Origin: Scatophagus argus
Lineage: Eukaryota > Chordata > Actinopteri > Scatophagidae
Length of the DNA: 64,000 bases
Reading direction: 5' to 3'
Assembly: GCF_020382885.2 (NCBI RefSeq)
Contig: NC_058512.1
Span: 13,289,802 to 13,353,801, forward strand
Below, piece after piece: positions 12,587 to 25,423 of the stretch (positions are counted from its first letter, which is position 1; each line of letters opens with the position of its first letter). The notes beneath the pieces were generated by a model that was given only the letters and a program-made list of their open reading frames with translations, did not search any database and was not told the DNA's origin. A program made the position numbers and the translations under genes.

Positions 12587-13704
12587 AAATATGCACAAAC
12601 ATTATTCATGCATGCACATTCTCAGACCATGCATTCACACACACTGAACAGACATGTACTAATAATCACAGTGGCATAACCATACTTAAAATTATTAAAT
12701 GTGGCAAGAATGCTTTGCAAATTGCTCTTTTAAATATGTGACCTGACCTGTGAGGCCTTTTGGCACCCTTGAAAAATTACTCTGCTTGATGAGTTGAGGT
12801 GATGAGTACGTAAAACCACTGAATGATCAAATTCTGCTGTATGCAGTCAGAGCGGGCACAGGAACCTGTTAAAGTAATGAGTCCAAAAACAAGGCACCGA
12901 TTCTACCACAGATTTAATTGCCACTGGGAACATGACCGGGAATCTTACTCACATAATATAGCAGGATGAGCCCTCAGTTTGTGATGAAATGCTGATGAAG
13001 TTTGCTGTTTGGATTGATCAAGCAAACTTCATTATACTTTAACCACAATGTGCAAATGTGAGAATAGAAAAAGAAAGGGTAAGAAAGCAAATAAAGGCTA
13101 TAGAAGGTGGTAAACAAGTGAAAGAGACAGAGGGGAAATCAGGTGGCTTATGTTTTATCCGTTTGTTAATTATTTCTCTAGTTAAATTGCTTTTGTATTT
13201 AGATGCTTTGTTAATACTGTTCATCTGAGATTCATGCCAATAAAAATACTAAATGGGAGAGATGAGGAAGTGGGATAAGTCGAGAGAAAATGAGCAAGAA
13301 TAAGAAAAAGAAAGATTAATAATTAGAGTGACGCGCAAGAGCAAAATTGAGGGAAGTCAGCTGAGGGATGAGTGGAAAGATGGAGAGGGAGATTCTGGCA
13401 GTGGTCCCCTCCTCATGCTGAGAATCTCTTATCAAATTGAGGGTTAAAGACTCAGTGTCAGAGAGAGAAGCAGTTCACACACACACACACACACACACAC
13501 ACCATTGTTCCGTCATGATGCCTGGACACCTCTAAATCAGGGGTCGCTGCACATAAAACACACACACACACAAACACGGAGCAATGCACGCTGGTCTTTC
13601 CAAAGAGCGAGTGGAACCCCGCTGTGCTGCTGAGAGCATCCCCCATTAACTCCATCACACAAATACACACATACATGTACATGTCTGTCTGTCTTTATGT
13701 CATA

Positions 13705-14475
13705 GACACACACAGGAGGTGAGAGGAAATGAAAGGAGGGGAAGAGGCTAGACGAAAGGTAAGGAGAAAGGGAGAAGAGAGGAAAAGCTGAAAAGGGGCA
13801 AGAAAATAGAACTAAAGGATGCCAGACATGATAGGAGAAAGGAAAGAAACAAAGGAGAGAAGAAGAAAGGGAAGGAAAGGAAATCAGATGACAAGAAAGA
13901 AGAAAAGAATTTGAGAAGAGGTGAAAAGGAAGACAAATAAAAGAAAAGAAGGATAGAGGAGAGGAGAAAGCATGAAAATGATGGGATAGTAAAAGTGAAA
14001 AGAGAAGAGAACGAATAAATAAACAAAAAAAACTACAAAGAAAGGAAAGGATGAGGCAAGATGAAAGTTAAGGAGAAAAGGAGAGAGGAGGAGGAAAAGA
14101 GACAAAAAAGAAAGGGAAAGTAGAGGAGAAGCAAGTAGAATAAAGGAAAGAAAGGAATGAAGAGAGGAGAGGAAAAAAGGGAAAGAACATAAAGGAAAAA
14201 AAGTAACTAAAGAAGAAACATGGCAAAATAGGGAGACGAAATGAAAATAGAGGACAGGATGAAAAAGTCAAGAAAAATAGCAACAGAGGAACAAATGGAG
14301 ATTAGACAAAACAAAAAGAAAGAAAAAGGAGAAAGGAGAAGAAAGACAGAAGAGAGGAGAGGAGAAATGCATAAAAGCATAACAAGAGAAATAAGCAGAT
14401 AGAGAAGAACAAAAATAGATTAAAAAGGAAAGCTGTTGAAAAAAGAAAAGGAGAACAAGAGGAGGATGAGCTAAG
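13705..14475. repeat. Long polypurine (GA-rich) tract
   Basis: About 770 bases in which the plus strand is overwhelmingly A and G (AAGAAAGGGAAGG-like units without a fixed period). Flanking sequence to about 15,300 is also purine-biased. The complementary strand gives spurious Phe/Ser/Leu-rich open frames that look like membrane proteins. Such strand-asymmetric DNA can form triplex (H-DNA) and is a common site of replication stalling; that is general knowledge, not shown here. Confidence 0.8.
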
Positions 14476-14741
14476 ATGCGGGAGTGCATCGAACATCTCT
14501 TCTTTGTTTGTGCTCCATCTGTGTCGGCGTGATTGCAAACAAAACGAGCATCGGCAGCTCAGTTAGTTAGTTAGTTAGCAGGGGAATCAGTGAGTACTTA
14601 GGCCCCAATTATCCCCTAAATCTGCCTCTCTCTCTAAATGAGATTATTGCCACATACAGAAGCTGTGGCTCCCATTGGGTTCCATTAACTTTGATTACTC
14701 CTCATTATTTACTTACAGCTCTGCCACTGTTATTGCTTTCA

Positions 14742-14775
<34 letters not shown>

Positions 14776-17350
14776 GCAATGTGTGGGGGGGTTGCAAACA
14801 GGGAAACACATATAGTGATGTACAAACACATATTAAGACTGAGGAAGATACTAAACAAAAGTGTAAGTAATAAAGACTAAATAGTAATAAAGACTAAATA
14901 GTAAAACGACGTGTTTGTATGTAGTCCTGGAAGACACAAGTTTTAAGAAAAGCAAAAGGGAATATGGACACAAGGATGAGGACATAGAGAAAGGAAAAGA
15001 AGGGAGGAAAAGAGATAAAAGTGTGTGTGTGTGTGTGTTTAGGAGTGAAAGGAGAGAGTGAAAACAAACGGGTGAAGAACAGAGGAGAGACTATTTAAAT
15101 AGAGAGACGGAGGGAACCCTCAAACACCATCATGAACATTTCATTTCATTGCACACATGCTGATAATGCAATGGGAATAGCATCAAATGAAGGAAGAGGA
15201 AGGGAGAGGGAAAGAAAGCAACAGGGAAGCACAAAGAAACGTGGATGGAAAAAAGTGGGAAAAGAAGAGGAAGAGAATTAAACAGACGAAGAGACAGAGA
15301 TGGTGACAGACAAAATACTCAAGATACACTTACTAGGTATTGGAACATGTTAGTGAGTACTAAGTAGTACATGGGCCTTAAGAGTATTTTGTCAAACTTC
15401 TGTGGTAAAAATAACCTTTCATGCTCAGGTCATATCAGTAATTTTTCTCAGTGTCTTGCATATGCAAGATCAGAAATCACTCGTGATTTTGTGTTGGAAG
15501 GCAACAGCAGACAACATCTTGTCATTTAGATTGGGGGGGAGGGTTGGCATTGAAATGAGAAGAATTGTATCATACATCTTTATCTTAGGTCAGAAATAAC
15601 TGATCCCTTGGAGTGGTGAACATTGTGACAACAAATCTCTCTTTAATTTGATGTATTCCTGAATAAAGCTTTGTGATTAAAGCGTGTTTTACAATTTACA
15701 TTGCACTCGTACGAGGTGGATATGGAGCAGAGATTGCAAAACAAAAATAACGTGCTGAATTAAATTGAGAGAGGCAAAGAGGATCTTAGTCAACCCCTAA
15801 GCAAACATTTTTTTCTTCTTCTTTGACAAGGGAAAGAAACACTCTCGTTTTTAAGGAGGCCCCTCAGTACATAAGAGCCCCCCTCCCTCAAACCTTTACT
15901 GTAGAGAGGACACAAGTTTGTTTGGTGACTGGAGAGCTGTTCAAGTTGTTGTTTTGGGGCCGTGCCCAATGCTCACGGCACTCACCACTCTAATGCCACA
16001 CTCGTAATGCACTGAGCTGCCGTACAGGCCAAATCACCAGGGCACAAGTGTGAGTGCTTGTGTATTTTGGTGTGGAGGGGCTGTGTGTACGTGTTTGAAA
16101 CCCATTACCACATCAGCATCAAGAGATCACAGCTGCTTGCCTCCGAACTTTGACAGCGAAAAGAGAGAAAACTATACAGACAGCCAGGAGAGGGAAAAAG
16201 GGAGCAGATTGAGAAAGAACGCAGCTCTGAGGCCTAATTTTACCGACATTGTCCCTCGCCTAATTGCAAAAATCCCTCCGTCTCTCCTTCCCTCCCTGTC
16301 GTGCGGCTCTGTGGCGCTCCAAGGTAAAAACGAATTCGGGTTCTAATTTCATTTCGTTTTGTCTTAGGACAACTCTTAGATGTTTAATTCTATCCCAATT
16401 TCATGTAATCAGGCAAAAGACTTCCCTAGAGGGAGGGCAATGCAGGCCAGGGCCAGGCATGTGCTATTTGCAAATGTAATTGGTCCACCTTTATTCTGTT
16501 CTCCCTGATGTTCAGGCTGGCTTTTTCCTTCTTTATCCTGCATTATCTTCACATCCTTCTTTCTCTTTCCATCTCTTCCTGTAGCCCCACATCCTCCTTC
16601 CCTTCCCATCTCCTTCTTTTCCTCCTCCCTTGTCCCTCCCCTCCCCTCTAGGCGAAGCCAGTGTGGTTGTTATTGTGATTTCATATTTTCTTCTCATCCC
16701 TGCCTCTGCAGCCTCTGGACATTGACTACAAAATCCATTATCATTTGTATATTTTAATTATGCAAATGAGGATAGCTCAGCTGGCCTGTTGGAGGCTGCA
16801 GGGGAGAAAGCAGGAACTCCATTGCGGGTGATTACAATTCATCCGCTCGTCTCGCTTTAATTGTAACAAGCTAATTACCTTGTTTCCATTTAGTTTGAAC
16901 AATGCCAAATAGAAAAGGGAACAGTGATAGCTTTGGCTAACTCACATGGCGAAGCTAGCTGACGGGCATGAAGAGGAGAAGGAGGATGGATGAGGGAGGA
17001 GTGTCAAATGAAGGAAGGAAGAAATAAAGAAAGATGTTTTGTAATGCAGAGACAAGAATTTACAACTTACAAGTTATCACTGAGCACATTGCAAACATTA
17101 CCAGGAATGTGCGTTAGCAGGTATTTGATTGGCGGTTGGAGTGTATTGCCAAGTAAGGCTGAAAAAAAAATTGAGTTCAACTTTTTTGTTGGTTAACCCT
17201 GTGTTTTTATGGTTGCAGTCCCCTCCATCTCCACTCCTGTTGTGGCAACTCAGTAGTCTAAGTGAAATGAAATGAAAATTTATTAATGTTTATTCTTACA
17301 TCCCTATGTCCCCTTTATAAACTGTCTGTCTATTAGTTGTATAATTGAAT
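14476..17350. other. Intergenic, purine-biased then regulatory-looking
   Basis: CA at 14742-14773 and TG at 15021-15038. No gene supported. The block at 14,590-14,735 (AATTATCCCC, GAGATTATTG, TTTGATTACTCC) and the one at 16,640-16,915 look like unique regulatory sequence. Confidence 0.55.
16640..16915. promoter_or_regulatory. Candidate enhancer with octamer and homeodomain motifs
   Basis: A dense, repeat-free block. It contains TTTTAATTATGCAAATGAGG, combining a TAATTA homeodomain core with an ATGCAAAT POU octamer, and further on TTTAATTGTAACAAGCTAAT and TACCTTGTTTCCAT. It sits about 19 kb upstream of skor2 exon 1, a gene expressed in restricted neuronal populations in vertebrates. Enhancer status is inferred from motif composition and the lack of simple repeats. 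Confidence 0.35.
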
Positions 17351-17355
17351 CAAAC

Positions 17356-17574
17356 TAAACTATATGGACAAAAGTATTAGGATACCTGAGCATTACACCA
17401 ACAGGGACTTTAAATGTGTTGGATGGGGTTGAGTTCAGGGCTCTGTGAGGGCCAGTCAAGTTCTTCCACACCAAAGTCATCCAACTATGTCTCAGCCCCT
17501 AAAAAACAGCCCCATACCACATCTGATTTTAATAATAAAGAGGTGTGTCCTAATACTTTTGTCCATATAGTTTA
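17356..17574. mobile_element. Tc1/mariner-type MITE with perfect terminal inverted repeats
   Basis: A 219-bp element, counting the TA at each end. The first 27 bases (17356-17382, TAAACTATATGGACAAAAGT onward) are the exact reverse complement of the last 27 (17548-17574). The interior contains GGCCAGTCAAGTTCTTCCAC, a piece of the related autonomous transposon seen at 25.4 kb, but no open transposase. TA at both ends fits Tc1/mariner target choice. The perfect TIRs suggest it is relatively young. Confidence 0.85.
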
Positions 17575-19479
17575 TGTGTTTGTTGAATTAGTACATTTCT
17601 CTGTACATTATTTGAGCATGCTTGTGATGTGGAAAAGTGAAGAAAAGACTAAACAGATAACAGAATTCACTTTGACCTAAGATGGTTTCACTACATTTGC
17701 TGAATTTAAAGTGACTGAATGCTGTGGACTTTGAGGTTGCTTAAGCTGCATTTTGTAGACCCAAAGTAAAAAGTTTACTATTCTTGACCCCTTATGATTA
17801 CAGTCATAACCATGATCCCTTCTTAAAGGTAAATCTTTGTAATTTACTGTTAAAAAGTAGGAATTATTCCAAGTAATACTATATATAAAAATAGCATGGT
17901 AGAAGTGGGGGATAAAGCCTATTATTTCTTGAATTTCTTGGGAAAAAAGGGTATTAAGCAATAATGTCAAAGGGGGTTCTCACCTCTAAAAAGAACAAAA
18001 GCTAACATCCTGGACTTAGATATGCTTACAGTGCATAACCGGCTCATAGTCCGCTTCGATCTCTCTGCGTCAGACCAGGTTTGCGTTTCTGCCAGAGGTG
18101 TTCAGTCTTGTATTCACTCTGTTCAGAGGTTTCTCACTGAAATGAGTCCAGGGCTTCTGGGGATCAAGACCAGTCCTCAGCTGAGCAAGATCTCATTATC
18201 TCTCCCTCACACAGACCCATGTGCACACATACGTAGGCACACAATGTACGCAGACATAGACACATGCAGATATGTGTTCACACATGCACACGCCCTGTCA
18301 TGTCACAGTGAGTAGCATGTCACAAAGAGGGACCCTGTATGTATGTCACTGTGAACAAGACACTCCTTGTCTGTGCGCACTCTGCTCAAAAGGCCAGTTT
18401 GAGTGTAGGTGCAAATGCACATTAACGTACTCATACTTTGTAAGCACATGTGAATGAAACATACACACACACATGCATACAAACTTGATACACAAATGAC
18501 AGTCACTCCTTCTACTTTGCACATAGACAGAGACTTACACACATACACACACACACATTATTACACATCATTACACATAAACCCAAATATTTACTTTCTG
18601 TCCTGTCTCTACTAGGCATCTTGACATTCTCCTCTTGCCAACTCCCACCTTCTCCTTGCCCACCTACTTTGCGATGCCATCAGGGAGATACTTGAAAGGT
18701 ATTTGAAACTGTCTTCCTTAATCATTTCCCGGATCCCGCAGGACATACTTTGTGACGTGACAGGAGGAAGGACTGAGGGAAGGAAAGAGAAGTGCGGGGG
18801 GTTGATGTTACACATCAGTCAGGTCCTCTCCAAGGGTTCAGGAGGAACGCCCAATGACACAGATGGAAGGTCTGAAGTTGTAGAAACTGATCCATCCCAG
18901 GTTTTCTGGTTGAAGGTTGAAGTAAATAAATTGTCTTCAAGGAGCTACAAGAATTAATACAATTCACATGACTCCATGTTATAATATTGACTGTTTTTGT
19001 AGTTCAGATATCCAGTTATAGTATTTTTGCAGTTGGGTCATGGGCCTCTTTCTGCCACCATCTCCATCTCTTCTCCATCTGTGACATAACTAGTTGTATT
19101 TTAAAATGACATTGCATCCCATAGTAAGAGCCTGGATTTACTCCTTATGTTGCCTGACCATTAAAAGTTTAATAATTCTTGCTTTTGCCCCTTATTTTAG
19201 CATTCTCCCATTGTTTTATTTTTTTCCTTAGGCACATGTCAGCCAAATGTTCAAATTAAGTAAACTTAGAATCACCCTGCCAGAATTTGATAGTAATATA
19301 CTAGTATTATTCGGGGTTGAGAATACTCTTGCCAGTAATTTCTGAAATACTCTACTTTCATGCGGTAGAGTAGTTTGTGTGTCCCCAAAACTAAGTGATT
19401 CTCCTTGGTGGCTCAAATCTATGCACTGCTCTGCCTGTGAAACAAAACTCATGAGTATGAGCTTGGGTTGGTTATGTCT
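17575..19479. other. Intergenic, nothing supported
   Basis: AT-rich sequence with CA-rich patches near 18,220-18,300 and 18,450-18,560. No exon with convincing splice context and no recognised repeat family. Small open frames here have low-complexity composition. Confidence 0.6.
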
Positions 19480-19640
19480 CAGAACTAGCCAGAAGGTCAG
19501 TGGATCCCACATCTGAGTGCATGTCATAAGGATACTGAGTCCCAAATTTCTCCTAATGGCTGTCCCATTAGTGTGTGAGTGTAAGCGTGAATGGCTGTGC
19601 AAAGAAATTTTGTCGACTGCCTTGGACAGAAAGTGTCTGT
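19480..19640 (+). repeat. Decayed SINE-like repeat fragment
   Basis: The order ACTGAGTCCCAAATTTCTCC, TGGCTGTCCCATTAGTGTGT, then GAATGGCTGTGCAAAG resembles a common fish short repeat that continues into a GGCAAGG..AAAGCGCTTTGAGTG tail. The tail is degraded here. Family naming is from memory and uncertain. Confidence 0.4.
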
Positions 19641-19759
19641 GAGTTGTGAGTGTTTGACGATGTTAAGGTTGTCCCTTTTCACCTTTTCTGTTGACGATTT
19701 TCAAAGACAGATTCTTAAATCACAGCTGACTCCAATGATCTGTAATATCTGCATGAGAT

Positions 19760-20046
19760 GAAGTTAAGGTTCATATTGATGAGCTGGACTTTATCATCAA
19801 TGGCTCACCAGATTTGCTCAGAGATCCAGAATTGGCTTGAAGTAGTACTGCTGCTATTTCCCTTGAAAGAAGCCCATTGAGATGGTTTGAGTATGTGTTT
19901 AATTATTATTATTAATGGAATGTCCAGCCTGGAGCTGGGGGTGCCTCAGTAGGGCAGAATTGAAGAACATGGCTGGGGAGAAGAAAGACTGGGCTACCTT
20001 GCTTACCCTGCTGCCATTGTGACTCAGACCCAGATAAGCAATGAGC
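19760..20046 (+). mobile_element. Decayed Rex3/RTE LINE 3' fragment
   Basis: Diverged remains of the 3' end of a fish Rex3-type (RTE clade) retrotransposon: TTGAGATGGTTTGAGTATGT, then GGGGTGCCTCAGTAGGGCAG, GAACATGGCTGGGGAGAAG, ACTGGGCTACCTTGCTTACC, and a terminal CCCAGATAAGCAATG. The 3' end of that family encodes an analogous RWFGH segment and finishes in a GGATAAGCGGAAG-type tail. Stop codons and indels make it non-coding. Confidence 0.65.
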
Positions 20047-21659
20047 CATATATTGGCGAAGGTGGAGTAATCACAGTACAGGTGTTGCTCCTTTCTCGGA
20101 ACATTCAGGACTTGTAATTCAAGATAATGTCATTACTATGTAATGTGGTTGTAAATACCTTTCTTTCAGTGTTCTGTATCGTGTCTCCATACAAAATCTA
20201 AGCTTCTCCAGAACTGTTCATTTCTTTTTGTACTTTCTGAAAAGAAAAGTATTTCTGGTTGAGTGCTTGTAGCTTATAAAGTATAATACTCCCTACTTTA
20301 AACATTAAGATTAACCAAGAATTAAAGATATAGTATTTTACACTGGAAAGGACAAATAGTTCATTGTTTGTCCTTAGCTCATGAGCTGCATATGTTTTTT
20401 AATCCTAATCCCAGATACCTATGGCACACAACAATAAGGCCATAATGGAAACATCTGGGGCCAATAATTCCCATCTCCATCTGCTTAGGAGATCTGGACA
20501 GTTAACTTATATTTCTATGCTGTGGATATGCATATTAATGTGTACATTTGTGTATCCCTGCATGTGTTTATGAGTGATAAATCTCCAGTACTTCAGTCCA
20601 TTATATGTGTTGCATTCATATTTATGATTATAATGAATTAAACAGATTGTCAGATAGCATTCATTCATAAGTAGAAATCTGAATTATTTTTGTTGTAGAA
20701 AGGACGATCATACTATACCCTGTATTCCATAACTTATTTGCCTGCAATTTGTTCCCAACAGGCCTACTAGTTTTTAGCAGAATACAATTATGAGATGATT
20801 AAATCAACCTAGATTTTAATTGCAAAGCAAGATGTACACCTTAACAACAACAGAGGATCTGTTAGAGGGAGATTATTTACATATGAAAAGGTCAAGGATG
20901 GAAATCTGCATGGAAATCTGCTGCTGGCCATCCTCTGATCCTATTATAACTCTCGATTACTTTAATATACAGATGTCACGCTATGAGTTAAAGCTGTAGT
21001 AAATACCAGAAAGTCTTAATGTGCAGAGACAGAAAGAGAGTGATTTGATATCCTTGGTAAATATGCAGCAATCACAGATCACGTAGTGTAGGAGATAAGT
21101 GACTTTATGCTTGCTTGACCTATATGAACAGTATTACTGTAAAATGCCAGGTGTCTACCTTTTTCATATTTAAATATAGACCTGAATTGCTCATGCTTGT
21201 GTTGCAGAGTTCTCTGGAACTCATTGTCAATGTAGCACACTTTTCTTCACTTTTATTCACCATTCATCAATAAGCTGTCTTTGGGGAACTGTGAGATTTT
21301 ATGATGACAGCATCCATATGTCTGGAACCATATGTTATTTGTATGTGTGACTGTACGTGTGTGTGTGTGTATTGGTTGGCCGTATATAGTGTTGGACAAG
21401 TTAAGTGAAATTACTCTGTGACTGCACGCAGCTCTCCTGAAGTCTTGACCTCCACACACTGTCTAACTTTAGTCAAAGGCGAATTCTGAATGATGCGTAC
21501 CTGTGGATAATGTTAGCAAGTCAGCTTGGAAAAAACAAGTGAATAAGACAACATTGAAATTATGGGGAATTACCAGTAGAGGCTCATTATTTGTGCATGT
21601 GCAAATATGAGTGTGTGTGTGTGTATAAATTGGGATTTGTAATTGGGGTCAAAGCATTG

Positions 21660-22085
21660 AGGGAAACACCCAGACACATCTATTAATGAGGCAGCATTTC
21701 ACTCTCAGATATATTAATCAACTTGGAAATAAGCAGGAGTGAAATCTTTGTCATTTAATTAATGCAGCGAACATCACGATCCAGGGGCAACGCATTAAAT
21801 AGATCCAAGATTTCCAATGATATTGTGCATCAGTGTTACATGTCAATCTACATTTCCACACGACACGTGCAGTATACCAATGTACACCCAAACGTGTGCA
21901 TTTGAGAAATAAATCTCAGCAATTTTCTGTTTGGCCTTTTGCCGAGAATGAACTTTATATTTCAAATACATCTCAGAGGCTTATAAAACTGTGACCCGCA
22001 TCAGCCAGAGAGATGCCAGCCATATGTACTAATCCCACATGTTTAGAATGTAGGATTCCCAGCCTGACAGCCTCTGATGACACAC
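21660..22085. promoter_or_regulatory. Candidate conserved non-coding element
   Basis: A long unique-looking block with TATTAATGAGGCAG, TATTAATCAACTTGG, TCATTTAATTAATGCAG and CATTAAATAGATCC motifs (several TAAT/TTAATTAA homeodomain cores). It has almost no simple-sequence content, in contrast to its surroundings. Function is inferred only. Confidence 0.3.
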
Positions 22086-23291
22086 GTACTCGTCCACTAT
22101 CTGTTTGATGGCTTCTTTTCCTTCATTTGCTGTTCAGAGCTAAAGTGAAAGTTCAACTCAGATGTGTATCTGACTTTCATTGTGACTTAAATGCAAAATA
22201 AGATAAAGCATAATCCTTATGTATTATTATATTTATTTTCTGATTGTTCCCTTTAGACTAGGTTGGTTCTAGTTATTATTGGAAATGTATGAGAAAAATG
22301 ATGTTAAATACAAAAAGTAATCTCTCAGGTTCATACCAGCACCTTTTTTTCTCTCTTTTTAATAATACACGAGAATTACTGAAACATCTGCTGTGCTGCT
22401 GAAGTACTGGAGCCCTGATGAAGGTACTGGAGAACAAACATTAGATAAAGAGATGATAACAGGAATTACAATCTTCTTTCACTGTCCTGCTGCTTGTCTT
22501 CTCAGCTCTGTTAGCATGCATCAAGCAAACAGCACATTTAAAGATCTACTTTCTCTTAAATATCTCATTTGTGGCCTCTGGGTTTCAAATACAACTCAGA
22601 GGTTTATCAGCAGGTTGGGATTAGAGAGAGAGGGATTTAAATGTTAGCGTTCATTTAGAGATCAGACACTCAGAGGATCTTCTTAAAACTGTGGCTGAAA
22701 AATAACCATTTTAAATCGCCTTAAGATTTTTTTTTATTTTTTTTTTTTTTGTACCACAGGACCTTGCATTTTTCTCATGTACTTAAGACTGTGGTGCAAT
22801 CATGTATGTACTTGTGTTCTTCCAGGCATCTATGCTGTATGCACAAACATTTCATTCCAAAACCATAAGTCCTACAACTTTCCACCATATTTTGCATATT
22901 TTTACTTTGCTGTATTCGGTTGGTTCCATTCAGCCCCAAGAGCACCAGTAAGATCAGACACTGGGTTCCTCAGCCAGAGAAAAACCAAACACTTCAAGTA
23001 AAGAGTCAGTGCCTGGTCCATAATGACTCTGGGATTTAGAAGGTAAACTAAGTTTGCCATTCACTCTGCCTTTAAATGTGGCTGTTCACAACTTCTTTAG
23101 CTCTTTAGGACTTTGAATATACCACATCTTGCAAAGTAGCTCTGGATTACTATTCTGAGGTCTTTAGGTCACCCCTTTTTTGTCAATACAATAACTTTTA
23201 GATATTAAATGCAACTTGACTAGACAGCACAAAGGACCAATACATACAATGACATGAGAAAAAAACATAAACATAAAATGATCTCAAGGGT

Positions 23292-23352
23292 CTAGTCCCA
23301 ACCATGACAAAACATGTTTACCCCATCCACATACTTTTGTCCATTTAGTGTA
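23292..23352. mobile_element. Tc1/mariner-like end fragment
   Basis: ACATACTTTTGTCCATTTAG followed by TGTA resembles the terminal inverted repeat seen intact at 17,548-17,574. Only this end is recognisable. Confidence 0.45.
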
Positions 23353-23895
23353 TGCACTGTCCTGTTTTGACCTGTACCACTTTTTATGTTAATCTGTATT
23401 TGCGTGTTACTTCCTGTTCCCTGTACACAGAGTACTTTCATTGTTTATAATGCTCTGCATTAATGTCCTCATGATTAAACTTATGGGCCAATCAGAATAG
23501 CGGAAGGCCTGGGATTACCACCACAACATCTGGGGACTATGCTAATGGACTGCATATGTTTTTAATGTTTAGATTTAGAAGTCGACATGTCGCTCTTAAT
23601 TTCATCTCAGAGAGGCAGAGAGGCTGGGTGAAGCCGGCTGGGGGGGGGATTTACACTTAAAATAAGTAAATCACGACTGATGACAAGAGACCCACCCAAA
23701 GTGTGTGAGTGTCCCTGAGCACTTAAGGAAACCCAAATAGCCCCATCTGTCAATTTTACACTCGGTGATTCTTACTTAGCACACAGAACCCCTGTAAGTG
23801 TAATATGCTGTGGGGATTTGATAAAAACCAAATACACACGCCAAAGACACAAACATATTTATGCTCTCAGCTATGATTCTTAATCCATGCTTTAG

Positions 23896-23936
23896 AGTGA
23901 AAACTGGTGGAGATTCTTTCTCCACCAGTTTTCACT
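23896..23936. repeat. Perfect 18-bp inverted repeat (hairpin)
   Basis: AGTGAAAACTGGTGGAGA (23896-23913), a 5-base spacer TTCTT, then the exact reverse complement (23919-23936). The stem has 18 perfect pairs and the flanks can extend it weakly. It is not part of any repeat I recognise. It could be a cruciform, a snap-back replication product or a precursor-like RNA hairpin, though it is shorter than a typical miRNA precursor. Confidence 0.85.
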
Positions 23937-24269
23937 TTTTAAGAGTCAAATGAGGGCAGCAGGGCCAGTTGAGCACAGCTGAAACTAAGATTAACCTGTT
24001 ACAGCTTTTCTGTCAGTGTGTTGGACACAAGTGTCCCGTTCTTTTTTACAGTAAACTCAACTAACACGCCTAAATGGACATTAGGAACTTGGACTGTCCT
24101 AATTTCTCCAGATCAGAGTATTACAGGATTATAAAATAGTGACTATTAAAATTATAGACATTAAATAAATAATTAATAAGTAAATAAATAAATAATGGAA
24201 AACCAGGACAGCATCTACATACTCTGATACAGTAGGAGATGGTGCACACTTTAAAGTTTGTTTGTAATA

Positions 24270-24510
24270 AAGAAGAAGTACACTTTACAGGGTGGTGCTG
24301 TTTCAGCTGTTCCTTTTTTTGTTAAATATCACAAGCAGTAATAACGTTTTCATCAAGTTTTTAAGTTTGACATGGTGCTTTGAGCTAAATGATAACATCA
24401 ACATGGTCACAGTGGCAATGCTAACATGCTGGTGTTTAGCAGATTACCATGTTCACCATCTTAGTTTAGCCCGTTAGCTACCCAAAGTACAGCTGAGACT
24501 GACGAATCTA
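24270..24510 (+). repeat. Percomorph-type interspersed repeat fragment
   Basis: Contains GTGGCAATGCTAACATGCTG, then GTTTAGCAGATTACCATG, TTCACCATCTTAGTTTAGCC and CAAAGTACAGCTGAGACTG. This series is typical of a repeat common in perch-like fish genomes. It is diverged and truncated, with no coding capacity. The name is from memory. Confidence 0.6.
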
Positions 24511-25423
24511 ATGTGAAGAGATCACCTCAGGTGACCTTCATTGGGCACTTCACTTCACTTCAATGTGTACGAGATTGTACTGTGATCCTGTCCAATACAT
24601 CCGCCAAACTTTTTGATTTTGGGCCAAATAAATAAAACTGGCTTGACACTGGTCACATATTTAGGAAGTTGGTCAGATGTTTTCCTGTATGTTAAGGCAT
24701 TTATTTAAAAACTTACATTGTTCAAACTCAAACTTAAATGCAACGCAAATGTGTAATAGCAGGTTTATGAGAATAAATTTACTCTCACAGTTACACCATA
24801 GATATTAATAACTGCCCTGATTATTACTCTAAACTGTAATCAAACTTAACAAAAAGTCTTGTAATCATGTCAGGATAATGTAAATGAACCTCACTAAGTG
24901 TCCAGTATTAGAAATGTTTTTCTTCTCTCATTTTATTCATAACATCTGTCACTGGACTGTGAAAAATAGATTATGTTTATGTTGCATTAATCCTCCAAAA
25001 ACATCTTGTGGTGTCTAATGGTTGTGTATGTATTAAAAAAGGACAGTGTGTTTGTGTATGTGCTTATGTCAGCGAGCATGTGTTGTAAGTGTGTTTGTCA
25101 GTTTGCACATGTCACTTGTTGTGATATCACCATCAAAAACAGTAAAGGCTCACAAATTATTGTCATCATTGTCAGATCAGTGTCTCTCTCAGCCTTGTTG
25201 TTAATCCTTCAGTTCACACACTGTTGCAGAAGGGTATTTACGCGTCAGTGGCTCAGCGAGAGATCAAGCGGGATAATAATAACAATAATAGTGATAAAAG
25301 ATGTTTTGATGTTGAGTTTTAATGTGGGGGATAAGCACATCAAAAAACAATACAGATGTCAAATCCTCACGTATGTGCTGCCAATGATCCTGTTTGGAAG
25401 TTGTTGCCAAAGAAAGAAGGTGC
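24511..25423. other. Intergenic, nothing supported
   Basis: AT-rich sequence. A 170-codon open frame starting at 25,006 has no splice context, is Val/Cys-rich from TG-like sequence, and runs into the adjacent transposon, so it is not treated as a gene. Confidence 0.6.

Larger units (their letters stand above)
9761..13700. other. Intergenic gene desert with microsatellites and possible enhancers
   Basis: No gene supported. It includes CA/TG tracts (12523-12581 is the longest; 13477-13501). It also has two repeat-free blocks that look like candidate conserved elements: 10520-10690, with GATTAATTGTTAATGAAAAC and TAAT-rich sites, and 11455-11640, listed separately. The open frames are low-complexity. 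Confidence 0.6.
20047..23895. other. Intergenic, AT-rich, no gene supported
   Basis: No supported coding exon. It includes TG patches (21353-21370, 21611-21624), a poly(T) region (about 22725-22750), a Tc1-family end fragment (about 23,292-23,352) and a candidate regulatory block (21,660-22,085). Confidence 0.55.

Noticed and set aside
13748..14538. Several minus-strand open frames rich in Phe, Ser and Leu
   Set aside because: Translations of the polypurine tract's complement; no initiation context, splice sites or conserved pattern.
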